From positions 1 to 64,000 of the forward strand of contig DWYY01000121.1 in assembly GCA_019118445.1 (NCBI GenBank): a stretch of 64,000 bases of DNA. The letters are read 5' to 3'. The notes under the pieces were generated by a model that was not told the DNA's origin, ran no database searches, and saw only the letters and a program-made list of their open reading frames with translations. The DNA is from Candidatus Eisenbergiella merdipullorum. GTDB lineage: Bacteria > Bacillota > Clostridia > Lachnospirales > Lachnospiraceae. The translations under genes and the position numbers were made by a program. Below, one piece after another: positions 34,336 to 42,959 of the stretch. Position 1 is the stretch's first letter, and the number at the start of each line of letters is the position of its first letter.

Positions 34336-35673
34336 ATGGCAATGACGATTAAGGAAAAAAGGGAGATATGCCTTTCCAAATTTGAGGAAAAGCGTGCTGA
34401 GACAGAAAAAAGGACCAGCGCGGATATTGAAAAATACAGGAAAGGCCGCTGCAGGATCCAGCTGAAGGATCAGAATGGAAACCCGGTTGTGGGGAAAAAG
34501 ATCCGGGTATGCCAGAAAACGCACGATTTCAAGTATGGCGCAAATATTTTCATGCTGGATGGCTTTGAAAAAAAGGAAGATAACGAAGCATACAGGGAAA
34601 TATTTTCCAGGTATTTTAATTTGGCGACCATCCCTTTCTACTGGCAGGGGCTGGAGCCGGAAAAAGGAAAACCGAGATACGCAGCTGACAGCGTCAAGGT
34701 TCCGCGCCGTCCCGCGCCGGATCTCTGCCTGGACTATTGTCAGGAAAAGGGAATTGCTGGAAAACTCCACTGCCTGTTCTATGAATCCTTCCTTCCTGAC
34801 TGGCTCCCTAAGCAGGATGCCGCGGCAATGTGGAAATATTATGAGAAGCGGTTCTCGGAGATCGCAGAGCGCTACAGCGGGAAGCTTTATGAGGTGGAAG
34901 TGATCAATGAGATGCTCTGTGAATCCGGATGGAAGACCCAGTCAGTCCTGTGCGGAGAACGGGATATTGTGGAACGGTGTTTTGCGCTCGCTTCCAAATA
35001 TTTTACAGACGATACCCTTGTGATCAATGAAGCAAACCAGATCCCCTTGCTGGCAAAACAGGACTACCGGAACGCCTATTTCATGCAGCTGGATATGCTT
35101 TTAAGCCACGGGACGCCGATCGATAAGATAGGGGTGCAGAACCATATCTTTACGGGAGCCGCCGGGCCGCAGGAGGAGACGATCCGGGAAGCGGAAGGAT
35201 ATTTTGACCCGGAGAACATATTCCGGGGACTGGATGTGCTCGCTGCCCTCGGAAAGCCGTTGGAGATCACGGAAGTGACCATTCCGACGCTGGGGGATAC
35301 GCCGGAGGATGAGGAGCTTCAGGCAGAGCTTTTGAAAGAAATGTATACCATCTGGTTTTCCATCCCTTCCATGAGGACGATCGTGTATTGGAACACGGTT
35401 GAGGGAACCGCGCATGCCACGCCGAATTGGAATGAAAATAACTGCAGGGGCGGGCTGTTCCACCGCGATTTTACACCCAAGAAATCCGGACAGATGCTCA
35501 AGAAGCTGTTTGACGAGGTCTGGCACACGGAGCTGGAGCTTGTGACGGATGAACATGGCATTGTGGATTTCAGAGGATTTTATGGGGAATATACGCTGGA
35601 TTTGGGAACAGAAATGCGTAGCTTTGGAATTCACAAGGACGTGGATGCAGGAAACGAAATCATCGTTCCATAA
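34336..35673 (+). CDS. GH10-family endo-xylanase-like glycosidase, cytoplasmic
   Basis: The 445-residue enzyme shows the GH10 signature: acid/base E192 in EVINEM and nucleophile E313 in EITEVTIP, plus HCLFYESFLPDW and VQNHIF. There is an N-terminal region of about 60 residues resembling a beta-sandwich before the barrel. No signal peptide is present, so it would act on imported xylo-oligosaccharides rather than on polymer. GGGAGG precedes the ATG. It is the partner of the divergent AraC copy 2. Confidence 0.85.
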   Translation: MAMTIKEKREICLSKFEEKRAETEKRTSADIEKYRKGRCRIQLKDQNGNPVVGKKIRVCQKTHDFKYGANIFMLDGFEKKEDNEAYREIFSRYFNLATIPFYWQGLEPEKGKPRYAADSVKVPRRPAPDLCLDYCQEKGIAGKLHCLFYESFLPDWLPKQDAAAMWKYYEKRFSEIAERYSGKLYEVEVINEMLCESGWKTQSVLCGERDIVERCFALASKYFTDDTLVINEANQIPLLAKQDYRNAYFMQLDMLLSHGTPIDKIGVQNHIFTGAAGPQEETIREAEGYFDPENIFRGLDVLAALGKPLEITEVTIPTLGDTPEDEELQAELLKEMYTIWFSIPSMRTIVYWNTVEGTAHATPNWNENNCRGGLFHRDFTPKKSGQMLKKLFDEVWHTELELVTDEHGIVDFRGFYGEYTLDLGTEMRSFGIHKDVDAGNEIIVP

Positions 35674-35739
35674 AAGCATGACGCAAAGGTTGGTTTATCA
35701 TCCGGCAGAGCATTTACTTGGATGGAGGGAAGAACTTCA

Positions 35740-36420
35740 ATGAAAATATGCTGGATTGGTCAGAGCGGCTATGTACTGACAAGCGGTTCAACGAAAATTG
35801 TGATTGATCCTTATCTTTCTGACAGCGTATACCGGGCATCGGGGAAAAAACGACTGGTGGAACCGCCGGTCCTGCCAGAAGAACTTCACGCTGATGCCGT
35901 GGTATGCACCCATAACCATCTGGATCATCTGGACCCAGACACCATCAGCAGGATGGATCATAAGCAGCGTATTTATACAACGAAAGAGGGAGTAGAAAAG
36001 CTTCGTGAAATGGGATATGATCAGGCAATCGCCTTAAAGGCTGGTGACACGGTCGAAGAAGGGGCATTCCGGCTGACCGCTGTTCCTGCATTCCATACCG
36101 TGGAAGCTTTCGGGCTGATCATACAGGCGGAAGGCATCACCCTGTATTTCAGCGGGGATACGCTCTATGATGAACGGTTGAAAGAGATTGGCAGCTTCCA
36201 TCCGGATGTGTCTTTCCTGTGTATCAATGGAAAGCTGGGAAATATGAACGTCAGCGAGGCTGTAGAAGTGGCGCTGGCCATCGGCGCCCGAAGGAGCGTT
36301 CCTAATCATTATGGAATGTTTGCTTCCAATACGGAAGATCCGGAGAAATTCACAGCACATGTCCCTGACAGCTTCATTATGGAGCTTGGACAGGCGTATG
36401 ATGTGGAAGATTTGCTATAA
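35740..36420 (+). CDS. Metallo-beta-lactamase fold hydrolase, UlaG-like
   Basis: The 226-residue protein has the metal motif THNHLDHLDP (HxHxDH with Asn tolerated before the second His), VPAFHT, and FSGDTLY, as in the UlaG/L-ascorbate-6-phosphate lactonase-like group. It starts at ATG 35740, with GGAGGG 11 bases upstream; an ATG at 35722 would place the ribosome site inside the gene. It lies 66 bases after the GH10 gene and probably shares its transcript. Its substrate is unknown; a sugar lactone is plausible. Confidence 0.8.
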   Translation: MKICWIGQSGYVLTSGSTKIVIDPYLSDSVYRASGKKRLVEPPVLPEELHADAVVCTHNHLDHLDPDTISRMDHKQRIYTTKEGVEKLREMGYDQAIALKAGDTVEEGAFRLTAVPAFHTVEAFGLIIQAEGITLYFSGDTLYDERLKEIGSFHPDVSFLCINGKLGNMNVSEAVEVALAIGARRSVPNHYGMFASNTEDPEKFTAHVPDSFIMELGQAYDVEDLL

Positions 36421-36428
36421 CTACAGAT

Positions 36429-36472
36429 AAAAGGACCTGCTTTTGACTTCATTCAAAAGCAGGTCCTTTTTT
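36429..36472. terminator. Bidirectional terminator
   Basis: A near-perfect 17-base stem (AAAGGACCTGCTTTTGA with TTCAAAAGCAGGTCCTTT) with T-runs on both strands lies between the UlaG-like gene and the convergent tRNA gene. Confidence 0.9.
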
Positions 36473-36474
36473 AA

Positions 36475-36555
36475 TGCCGATGGCCGGACTCGAACCGGCA
36501 TGGTTTCCCGCCGCATTTTGAGTGCGGTGCGTCTGCCAATTCCGCCACATCGGCA
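36475..36555 (-). tRNA. tRNA-Leu (anticodon CAA)
   Basis: An 81-base tRNA folds on the minus strand. The acceptor stem is TGCCGAT/ATCGGCA, the D-arm region has GGCGGAATTGGCAGACGC, the anticodon stem CCGCA/TGCGG encloses CTCAAAA (anticodon CAA, reading UUG), a long variable arm follows as in tRNA-Leu, and GGTTCGAGTCC is the T-arm. No CCA is encoded. The transcript ends in the terminator at 36429-36472. Confidence 0.95.
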
Positions 36556-36672
36556 ATGTCAGATCCCGGCAGAGAAAAAACTGTCGGAACCGTTTATAAT
36601 AATAGCATAACTTAGGAAACAAGACAAGACGGAATCTTCAAAAATTCTTAATTATGCATTTATGATACAGTG

Positions 36673-36681
36673 TGGTATAAT
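36673..36681 (+). promoter_or_regulatory. Extended -10 promoter before the ABC exporter-like operon
   Basis: TGG followed by TATAAT (36676-36681) is an extended -10. No strong -35 is seen 16-18 bases upstream. The untranslated leader to the ATPase gene is about 110 bases; no riboswitch was recognised in it. Confidence 0.55.
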
Positions 36682-36799
36682 AGCCCCTGTGAGTGTATGA
36701 TGATAAAATCATACTGTGCAGCCGTAATAATACAGGCATGGTGAGACAATCCGGCGGGTATTGTTGGCGGCCTGGTGGATCCAGAATTGAGGGACGAGA

Positions 36800-37528
36800 A
36801 TGGAAACGAAGGAAAGACCTGTCATACAGGTAAAAAATCTGTACAAGCTTTACCGTGTTGGTGACAGCTATGTGCGGGCGTTAAACGGCGTGAACCTGGA
36901 AATCTACAAAGGAGAGTTCTGCTCCATTGTCGGGACGTCCGGTTCCGGCAAATCAACCCTGTTAAACATGCTCGCCGGTCTGGAAAAACCCACTAGGGGT
37001 GAGATCATTATTGCCGGGGAGCATATCGAGAATAAGACCGAGAACCAGCTTGTCCGGTTCCGAAGGGAGCATATCGGCTTCATTTTTCAGTCTTTTAACC
37101 TGCTGGGGACCATGAACGCGGTGGAAAATGTGGCGCTCCCGCTCACCTTTCAGGGCGTGGACCGGGATATCCGGCTGAGACGGGCTTCCCGTCTGCTCGA
37201 CCTGGTGGGACTGAAGGACCACAAGAAGCACCGGCCCACCCAGATGTCCGGCGGACAGCAGCAGAGGGTGGGGATCGCCCGGGCGCTGGTGGTGAACCCG
37301 GAGATCATATTTGCAGACGAGCCTACGGGAAACCTGGATTCCCATACCTCGAGGGATGTGATGGAGCTGATGCAGCGTGTGGTGCGGGAACAGAAGCAGA
37401 CTCTGGTGATGGTAACGCATGATAACTATCTGGCAGGGTTTGCGGACCGGATTTTTCACATCATAGACGGTCAGATCGTTCAGATAGAGGATAACAGGAA
37501 GAAGGAGCCGGAAGCGGCGGAAGGATGA
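36800..37528 (+). CDS. ABC transporter ATPase, MacB/LolD type
   Basis: The 242-residue ATPase has Walker A GTSGSGKSTLL, Q-loop FIFQSFNLLGTMNAVENV, signature MSGGQQQRVGIARAL, Walker B IIFADEPTGNLD and the H-loop VMVTHD. The wording is that of the MacB/LolD/FtsE class, which drives mechanotransmission rather than bulk import. It forms an operon with an exported adaptor and a FtsX-fold permease. A short Lys/Glu-rich C-terminal tail follows. Confidence 0.94.
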   Translation: METKERPVIQVKNLYKLYRVGDSYVRALNGVNLEIYKGEFCSIVGTSGSGKSTLLNMLAGLEKPTRGEIIIAGEHIENKTENQLVRFRREHIGFIFQSFNLLGTMNAVENVALPLTFQGVDRDIRLRRASRLLDLVGLKDHKKHRPTQMSGGQQQRVGIARALVVNPEIIFADEPTGNLDSHTSRDVMELMQRVVREQKQTLVMVTHDNYLAGFADRIFHIIDGQIVQIEDNRKKEPEAAEG

Positions 37529-37600
37529 AGGCCGTTTTATGACGGAAAAATGAGGAGAGAGATCGAAATGCGCTGGGCTGCGCAGGATATGGAGGTCAAG

Positions 37601-39334
37601 ATGAACAGAAGAAAAATGGGGGGAATCCTTAGGAACTGCCTTGCGGCAGCGGCGGCGATACTGGTGTTGGCGCAGCCGGCAGCCGGAGAGCAGGCGGTGT
37701 ATGCCACAAGCGGCAATGAGGTGGAGACGGTGGAGCGTTCTTCCGACCGGGTGATCACAGATGAGGACAGGGAAGAAGCGGACGCTCAGCTGAAGTATTA
37801 TGTGGACAGCATCCTGAAGCGGACGAATCCGGACGAATATACGCTCCAGAAGCTGAATGATACGGTCTACAGCGCCTACTATTATATTGCAAACACGGAA
37901 ATGTCAGTCAGCGAGTTGTGGAGCTACGTGGCAGAGATGAAGGGAAAGCTAGATTCCGTGGTGCCGGATGTGTCTGTGACGGAGCCTACGACGGAATTCC
38001 TTTCGGTAGGAAACAACTGGGATACGCCCTCAGCCAGATACGGACAGCAGGTATCCATCGTGCTTCCCATCATCAATCTGGGAAGTGAGGATCTGACGGA
38101 TCTGGTGGTGAGCCCTGTGGTTTCCAATGATGTGACGGTCTGGCCCTTTGAACCAGGAACGACAGGCTATGTACAGTCCTTTGCTGAGATCCCGGGCAAC
38201 CCTTTCGGTGGAAACTATGATGCAGCCATGTTTGCCAGGCGGGAGCTGACCTTCCAGTTTACGGTCCGGGAGGATGTGCTGACCGGATATTACCCCATTC
38301 CCTTTGAGGTGTGGTACACGAAGGAGGGCGTCCGGTGCGAGGAGCCGGTGACGCTGACGGTGTATATCTATACAGAAGGAAAGCCCGGCGCGGGCCATAT
38401 CGGCGGAGATACGTCTGCAGTGGAATCCAAGCCAAGGATCATCGTGACCGGGTTTGAGACAGATCCGGCGGAGGTTTATGCGGGAGACACCTTTACGGTG
38501 ACGATCCATGTGAAGAATACCTCGCAGGAGCAGGCGGTGACCAACGTCCTGTTCGATATGGAGGCTGTGGAGAGCGGCTCGGAGGCAAATACGACCTATG
38601 CGGTATTTCTGCCCACATCTGGTTCCAGCTCAGTGTATACGGAGAGCATCGCGCCGGGAAGCGAGTATGACATCAATCTGGAAATGACGGCAAAAACGGA
38701 TCTGTCGCAGAAGCCCTACGTGCTGACAGTCAACATGAAATATGACGCAGGGCAGGAGATCGATCTGACGGACGAGGCGAAGGTTTCCATCCCCGTGCTG
38801 CAGAGAGCGCGCTATGATACGGGCGATATCCAGGTGATGCCGGCAAGCGTATCCGTAGGCAATCAGACCGACGTCATGTTCAGCATTTACAACATGGGAA
38901 AAACCACCTTCTATAATCTTCAGGTCAAATATGAGGCTGATTTCGTAGAGGGCGGAGATACCTTTCTCGGCACGCTGAAGCCGGGAGAGACTGCAAATGT
39001 GGATTCCATGCTGACGACGACGGCAGCTTCTCCAAATGGTACGGTAAAAGCGCTGATCACTTTCGAAGATGAATCCGGAAATCCGGTGAGCTTTGAACGG
39101 GAATTCGCGCTGGATGTTTATGAAGAGGTATATGAGGAACCCACCTTTCCGGAAGATATGGCGCCGGCGCAGCCAGGGCCGAATGTTGGCCTGATCGCGG
39201 GGATCGCAGCCGGTGCTGTGGTGATCGTGCTGATCGTTGTCGTTTTAGTCGTTCGGAGAAAAAAGAAAAAAGCGGCGGCGATGAAGCTGGAAGATGACTT
39301 CCTGGATGGCCTGGGAGAGGATAAAAAGAGCTGA
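37601..39334 (+). CDS. Exported membrane-anchored adaptor with repeated CARDB/NEW3-like beta domains
   Basis: The 577-residue protein starts with a signal sequence (RNCLAAAAAILVLAQPAAG), has a helical region of about 60 residues, then several beta-sandwich segments of CARDB/NEW3 type (around residues 270-370: VTGFETDPAEVYAGDTFTV; around 410-500: GNQTDVMFSIYNMGKTTF). One C-terminal transmembrane helix (IAGIAAGAVVIVLIVVVLV) and a basic cytoplasmic tail RRKKKK follow. GGAGG 5 bases before ATG 37601 decides the start. In the middle of an ABC operon it probably replaces the periplasmic adaptor of MacAB systems in a monoderm. Confidence 0.75.
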   Translation: MNRRKMGGILRNCLAAAAAILVLAQPAAGEQAVYATSGNEVETVERSSDRVITDEDREEADAQLKYYVDSILKRTNPDEYTLQKLNDTVYSAYYYIANTEMSVSELWSYVAEMKGKLDSVVPDVSVTEPTTEFLSVGNNWDTPSARYGQQVSIVLPIINLGSEDLTDLVVSPVVSNDVTVWPFEPGTTGYVQSFAEIPGNPFGGNYDAAMFARRELTFQFTVREDVLTGYYPIPFEVWYTKEGVRCEEPVTLTVYIYTEGKPGAGHIGGDTSAVESKPRIIVTGFETDPAEVYAGDTFTVTIHVKNTSQEQAVTNVLFDMEAVESGSEANTTYAVFLPTSGSSSVYTESIAPGSEYDINLEMTAKTDLSQKPYVLTVNMKYDAGQEIDLTDEAKVSIPVLQRARYDTGDIQVMPASVSVGNQTDVMFSIYNMGKTTFYNLQVKYEADFVEGGDTFLGTLKPGETANVDSMLTTTAASPNGTVKALITFEDESGNPVSFEREFALDVYEEVYEEPTFPEDMAPAQPGPNVGLIAGIAAGAVVIVLIVVVLVVRRKKKKAAAMKLEDDFLDGLGEDKKS

Positions 39335-39351
39335 GGAGCGTTGATGCGGGT

Positions 39352-40734
39352 ATGAAATTTTTGGATTTGATCAGACTGAGCAGCAGCAGTCTCCTGAAGC
39401 GGAAGGTGCGCACGATCCTGACCGTGCTGGGGGTAACCATTGGCGTTGCCTCCATCGTGGTGATGGTATCCTTGGGACTGGGCCTGAACAAGTCTTCTAT
39501 GGAGGAGATGGAGTCCTACGGGAGCCTGACCGCGATCACGGTTTATGAGCCGGGAAGCTACGGCTATGTCAGTTCGACGGGGGAGAGCACATCGGAAACG
39601 GGGGAGGAGGAAAAACATCTGGATGACGAGCTGGTGGAAACGCTGCGTCAGATCCCTCATGTGGAGCTGGTTTCCCCTATCCTGAACGTGTATATCCTGG
39701 CGCGTTGCGGCATCTATGAAAATTACTTTTCTGTTCAGGGGATCAGTGCGGACGCCTTTGAAGCCATGAAGATTCCCATTGGAGAGGGAAGGTATCCTGA
39801 CGGCAGGGACGGAACTCTGGAATTTTTTTATGGAAATATGGTCCTTCAGAGCTTTTATGTGGCGAATACGGGAAGCTATCCCTATTATGAGAGAGGAGAA
39901 CTCCCGGATATCGATCTGATGAAGGACCCGGTTTTCTATATTTTTGATACGGACGCATACTATCAGAGCATGTCTGGAAATTCCGGAGATGGCAGCACTT
40001 CTGCCGTAGCGCCGCCTAAGAGATACGTGATCGACACCTGCGGCATTGTGGCGGGGGGAGAGGAGAGCTGGAACAGCTACAGTTATAGTGTATACTGTGA
40101 GGTGGAATCCCTCAAGGCGGAACTGAAGCGCATTTTCAAGAACCGGGCGATCCCTGGACAGCCCACCATGAAGAGCGGGAAACCGTATAAGGAAATCTTT
40201 TACAACCAGATCTATGTGGACGTGGACAGTATTGAAAACGTGGCTGAGGTGCAGAATATCATCAATTCAATGGGCTATCAGGCCTCCAGCAACGCGGAGT
40301 GGGTGGAATCCACACAGACCCAGTACCGTTACATCCAGCTCGTGCTGGGCGGGATCGGCGCGGTATCCCTTCTGGTCGCGGCGATCGGCATCACCAACAC
40401 CATGATGATGTCCATTTATGAGCGGACAAAAGAAATCGGCATCATGAAGGTGCTGGGATGCGATCTGAGGAATATCCAGATGATGTTCCTTCTGGAAGCG
40501 GGCTATATCGGTCTGATCGGAGGCGTGGTCGGCCTGGCCTTCAGCTACGCGATCTCGCTGGTGATCAACCGGGTGGTGCAGAGCATGGGTACCATGATGA
40601 CTCTTTCCTATATTCCGCCATGGCTCGCTCTGCTTTCCCTTGTATTTGCCGTACTGGTGGGAATGGCTGCAGGCTTCTTCCCTTCCCTCAGAGCAATGCG
40701 TTTAAGCCCTCTGGCGGCGATCCGGAGCGAATGA
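39352..40734 (+). CDS. MacB/FtsX-type ABC permease
   Basis: The 460-residue permease has a first transmembrane helix after KVRTILTVLGVTIGVASIVVM, a large extracytoplasmic domain (about residues 45-325), and three C-terminal helices of FtsX type (GGIGAVSLLVAAIGITNTMMM, ERTKEIGIMKVLGC, AAGFFPSLRAMRLSPLAAIR). It is the last gene of the three-gene operon. Such systems export peptides or lipids or sense cell-wall-active compounds; the cargo here is not evident. Confidence 0.92.
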   Translation: MKFLDLIRLSSSSLLKRKVRTILTVLGVTIGVASIVVMVSLGLGLNKSSMEEMESYGSLTAITVYEPGSYGYVSSTGESTSETGEEEKHLDDELVETLRQIPHVELVSPILNVYILARCGIYENYFSVQGISADAFEAMKIPIGEGRYPDGRDGTLEFFYGNMVLQSFYVANTGSYPYYERGELPDIDLMKDPVFYIFDTDAYYQSMSGNSGDGSTSAVAPPKRYVIDTCGIVAGGEESWNSYSYSVYCEVESLKAELKRIFKNRAIPGQPTMKSGKPYKEIFYNQIYVDVDSIENVAEVQNIINSMGYQASSNAEWVESTQTQYRYIQLVLGGIGAVSLLVAAIGITNTMMMSIYERTKEIGIMKVLGCDLRNIQMMFLLEAGYIGLIGGVVGLAFSYAISLVINRVVQSMGTMMTLSYIPPWLALLSLVFAVLVGMAAGFFPSLRAMRLSPLAAIRSE

Positions 40735-40741
40735 TGTCAGC

Positions 40742-41689
40742 TCAGATCGCGGTACTGAGTACCGCCTGCGTTGCGCACTGACCGAGTACGCCCGCACCGA
40801 TCCAGGTGGGATGGATGCCGTCTACGGTGAACAGATCCAGGTTGGTATAATTGATGCCGCAGTTGTAGAAATCAATAATGGAAGCGCCGTATGCAGCCGC
40901 AATGGCTTTGATCTGAGCATTGTAGTCCGCTACCGTATTGCCGTTTGAGTTTACGGCAGGAGCGCCCGTGTTCCCGTTTGCGTCACAGCGTTCCAGCAGA
41001 GTGCAGCAGTAGACGGATGCGGCAGGGTAGAGCGCCTTTATTTTCTGCAGCATCATCTCATATGCGTCGGTAAAGGTCATGACCTCGCCCTCCGTCTGCA
41101 CGCTCGGAGCGGTAAACCTGCCAAGAGTGCGGCTTCTGGCAAAATCATTGATCCCCATATATATGACGATCACATCCGGACTGCTTCCGTCTGTCCCGCG
41201 CAGATCTACGATCCGGCGGATGCTGCAGCCGGGAGCGGAGCCGTCCAGCGCGAGGGAATTGCCGGTCACATCCGTATTGGCAGAAGAGGCGTTGCGGCAC
41301 AGCACCATTCCGGTGTTTGCAAGGAGCTGTCCCCACCAGGTCTGGCCGGCATTAGGGATATCTCCGCTTTCCGGATAAAAGATATTGTAATCGGCAGGCA
41401 TGGTTCCGGTGAAGGTAGAAATGCTGTCTCCTAAGATGGAGAGCTTCTTTCCGTGCAAAGAAGCTGCGGGAACAGCGGCTGCTATGCCTGCTGCGGCCGT
41501 TGTATCAGCAGGGGCTGCAGTGGCATTGGCAGGGGCTGCAGTGGTTCCGGCTGCAGTTGTCACCGGCGCTGCTGCAGCCTGCGGCAGAGGGGTGACATCG
41601 GCCGCCTGGGAGGTGAGAGGAGCCGCGCCAAAGGACAGGGTCAGCGCAAGGGCGGCAGACAACAGAGAGGTCTTCCAGATTTTTTTCAT
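40742..41689 (-). CDS. Secreted SGNH/GDSL hydrolase (copy A)
   Basis: The 315-residue esterase-fold protein has a signal peptide (KTSLLSAALALTLSFGAAPL...SQA), then an Ala/Thr-rich linker of about 45 residues and a SGNH domain: block I LSILGDSIST (Ser nucleophile), block III GINDFAR, and block V DGIHPT (catalytic Asp/His). It probably deacylates a cell-surface or dietary polysaccharide. It is a tandem paralogue of the gene at 41789-42703. The ribosome site AAAGGAG is inside a large hairpin (41694-41747). Confidence 0.88.
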   Translation of the reverse strand: MKKIWKTSLLSAALALTLSFGAAPLTSQAADVTPLPQAAAAPVTTAAGTTAAPANATAAPADTTAAAGIAAAVPAASLHGKKLSILGDSISTFTGTMPADYNIFYPESGDIPNAGQTWWGQLLANTGMVLCRNASSANTDVTGNSLALDGSAPGCSIRRIVDLRGTDGSSPDVIVIYMGINDFARSRTLGRFTAPSVQTEGEVMTFTDAYEMMLQKIKALYPAASVYCCTLLERCDANGNTGAPAVNSNGNTVADYNAQIKAIAAAYGASIIDFYNCGINYTNLDLFTVDGIHPTWIGAGVLGQCATQAVLSTAI

Positions 41690-41693
41690 ATGT

Positions 41694-41752
41694 AAAAACT
41701 CCTTTTCGTATGATCTTTTTCCACGGTATCATACGAAAAAGGAGTTTGTCAA
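41694..41752 (-). promoter_or_regulatory. Hairpin combining terminator, promoter element and ribosome site between SGNH genes
   Basis: On the minus strand, AAACTCCTTTTTCGTATGAT pairs with ATCATACGAAAAGGAGTTT (one bulge) and ends in five T, so it looks like the terminator of the upstream SGNH gene. Its 3' arm contains AAAGGAG, the ribosome site of the downstream SGNH gene. TTGACA lies at 41752-41747; a -10 is less clear (TATGAT is only 13 bases away, GATACC is 16). Confidence 0.6.
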
Positions 41753-41788
41753 GATGGCCGGAAGCCTCAGCAGAAAAACCGAAAAACT

Positions 41789-42703
41789 TCAATACAAAAG
41801 CGCGTTGGTAACATACTCCGCGATCAGCTTTGCGCCTTCCGCATTCGGGTGTACGCCGTCGCTGGTGTACTGGTCCAGGGTCTCGTAAGTGATGCCGCAG
41901 TTGTGGACATCGATGACTTGATAGCTGTAGGCGGAAGCGATAGTGGCGATCTCCGCATTAAAATCGCCGATGGTATTGCCGTTTTTATTGGTGGAGGGAT
42001 AGGACTGAGGATATTCATCCACATCGCCTGCGTTAGTCTCCAGCAGCGTGCAGTAATAGATTTCCGCATTGGGATAGAGGGCATTGAGCTTCTGGATCAT
42101 GAGCTCGTAGGCGTCGCAGAAGTTGTTCACGATCCCTTCATCCTGCTTCGAAGGTTCCGTAAATGTTCCAAGCTCCACACTTCTCAAAAAGTCGTTGGTC
42201 CCCATAAAAACAATGAGGATATCCGGTGCGGGACCGTCATCCCCCGGCGTCAGGTCGATCATGCGCTTCGTGCTGCAGCCCGGCGCGCTTCCCGTGGTGT
42301 CCAGGGAGTCTCCGGTGATCGTCGTATTGGAAGAAGAAGCGTTTGCATTCAGTTCCATCCCCGTCTTGTTCATTACCTGCCACCACCAGGTCTTTTCCAC
42401 CGTGCTGATATCGCCGCTTCCGGGATAAAAAATATTGTAGTCCGTGGGAATGTAGCCGTCAAAGGTGGAAATGCTGTCGCCGAGGATGGAAAGCTTCAGG
42501 CCGGACAGATCGCGGGGGGTCTGACTTTCCGTGGACTGGGAGGAATCTGCGCCGCTTTCGTTGTCCTGCACAGCTCCCTCCGTCTCTCCGGTTCCCGGGG
42601 CAGTCTGCGTTTCTCCGCCGTCTGATGAAAGGGAGCAGGCGGAGAGAAAAAGAGAGAGGGCGAGAAGCCACGCCGCAAGGGGTAAGAAAAATTTCGTTTT
42701 CAT
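41789..42703 (-). CDS. SGNH/GDSL hydrolase lipoprotein (copy B)
   Basis: The 304-residue protein carries a lipoprotein signal (LAAWLLALSLFLSAC, Cys23), a Glu/Ser/Thr linker and an SGNH domain closely similar to copy A: LSILGDSISTFDGY, GTNDFLRS and SDGVHPNAEG. Copy B is membrane-anchored while copy A is released. Promoter TTGAGA-N16-TATAAT (42772-42745) on the minus strand lies back to back with the ptsI promoter. Confidence 0.88.
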   Translation of the reverse strand: MKTKFFLPLAAWLLALSLFLSACSLSSDGGETQTAPGTGETEGAVQDNESGADSSQSTESQTPRDLSGLKLSILGDSISTFDGYIPTDYNIFYPGSGDISTVEKTWWWQVMNKTGMELNANASSSNTTITGDSLDTTGSAPGCSTKRMIDLTPGDDGPAPDILIVFMGTNDFLRSVELGTFTEPSKQDEGIVNNFCDAYELMIQKLNALYPNAEIYYCTLLETNAGDVDEYPQSYPSTNKNGNTIGDFNAEIATIASAYSYQVIDVHNCGITYETLDQYTSDGVHPNAEGAKLIAEYVTNALLY

Positions 42704-42744
42704 GAAAACTCCTGTTCATCTGATTGTTATAGTTTATGTCAGGT

Positions 42745-42772
42745 ATTATAACATAATTCCCTGGATTCTCAA
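42745..42772 (-). promoter_or_regulatory. Promoter of SGNH copy B
   Basis: -35 TTGAGA (42772-42767) and -10 TATAAT (42750-42745) are 16 bases apart on the minus strand. Its -35 is 20 bases from the -35 of the divergent ptsI promoter. Confidence 0.7.
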
Positions 42773-42791
42773 AGCCGCGCTTTCCATTGCC

Positions 42792-42820
42792 TTGACATTT
42801 ACCGATGCGTTTGATATGCT
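42792..42820 (+). promoter_or_regulatory. Promoter of ptsI-ptsH-nagB-nagA
   Basis: Perfect -35 TTGACA (42792-42797), 17-base spacer, -10 TATGCT (42815-42820). The transcript would start near 42827 and run through the antiterminator/terminator region before ptsI. Confidence 0.8.
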
Positions 42821-42855
42821 AAAGACTAAGAAAAAACAGAAGAATAAAAGGTGAT

Positions 42856-42882
42856 GGATTGTTACTGGAGACAGGCAAAGCC
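42856..42882 (+). promoter_or_regulatory. RNA antiterminator (BglG/LicT-type RAT)
   Basis: The 27 bases begin GGATTGTTACTG, continue with a short GAGA loop region and end CAGGCAAAGCC. This is the well-known RAT consensus bound by BglG/LicT/SacY/GlcT proteins (GGATTGTTACTG ... GCAGGCAAAACC) with one central and one 3' change. Its last two bases, CC, are also the first two of the terminator stem that follows, so the two structures exclude each other. No antiterminator protein gene is in the window. Confidence 0.82.
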
Positions 42883-42959
42883 AGATTTTGTAAGTTGATC
42901 GTTGGAGGGGTTCGGCAGGCGTCCGGGAACCGGTTGATTTATAAAATTTGGTTTTTTTT
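42881..42959 (+). terminator. Leader terminator overlapping the RAT, upstream of ptsI
   Basis: CCAGATTTTGTAA (42881-42893) pairs with TTATAAAATTTGG (42939-42951) over 13 bp counting G-U pairs, and eight T follow (42952-42959). The loop holds a smaller hairpin (GGTTC...GAACC, 42909-42931). In the absence of a bound antiterminator it would stop transcription before ptsI. Confidence 0.8.

Noticed and set aside
42939-42959. A plain terminator of an upstream gene
   Set aside because: The upstream gene is on the opposite strand and the stem overlaps a RAT downstream of a promoter, so it is a leader terminator.
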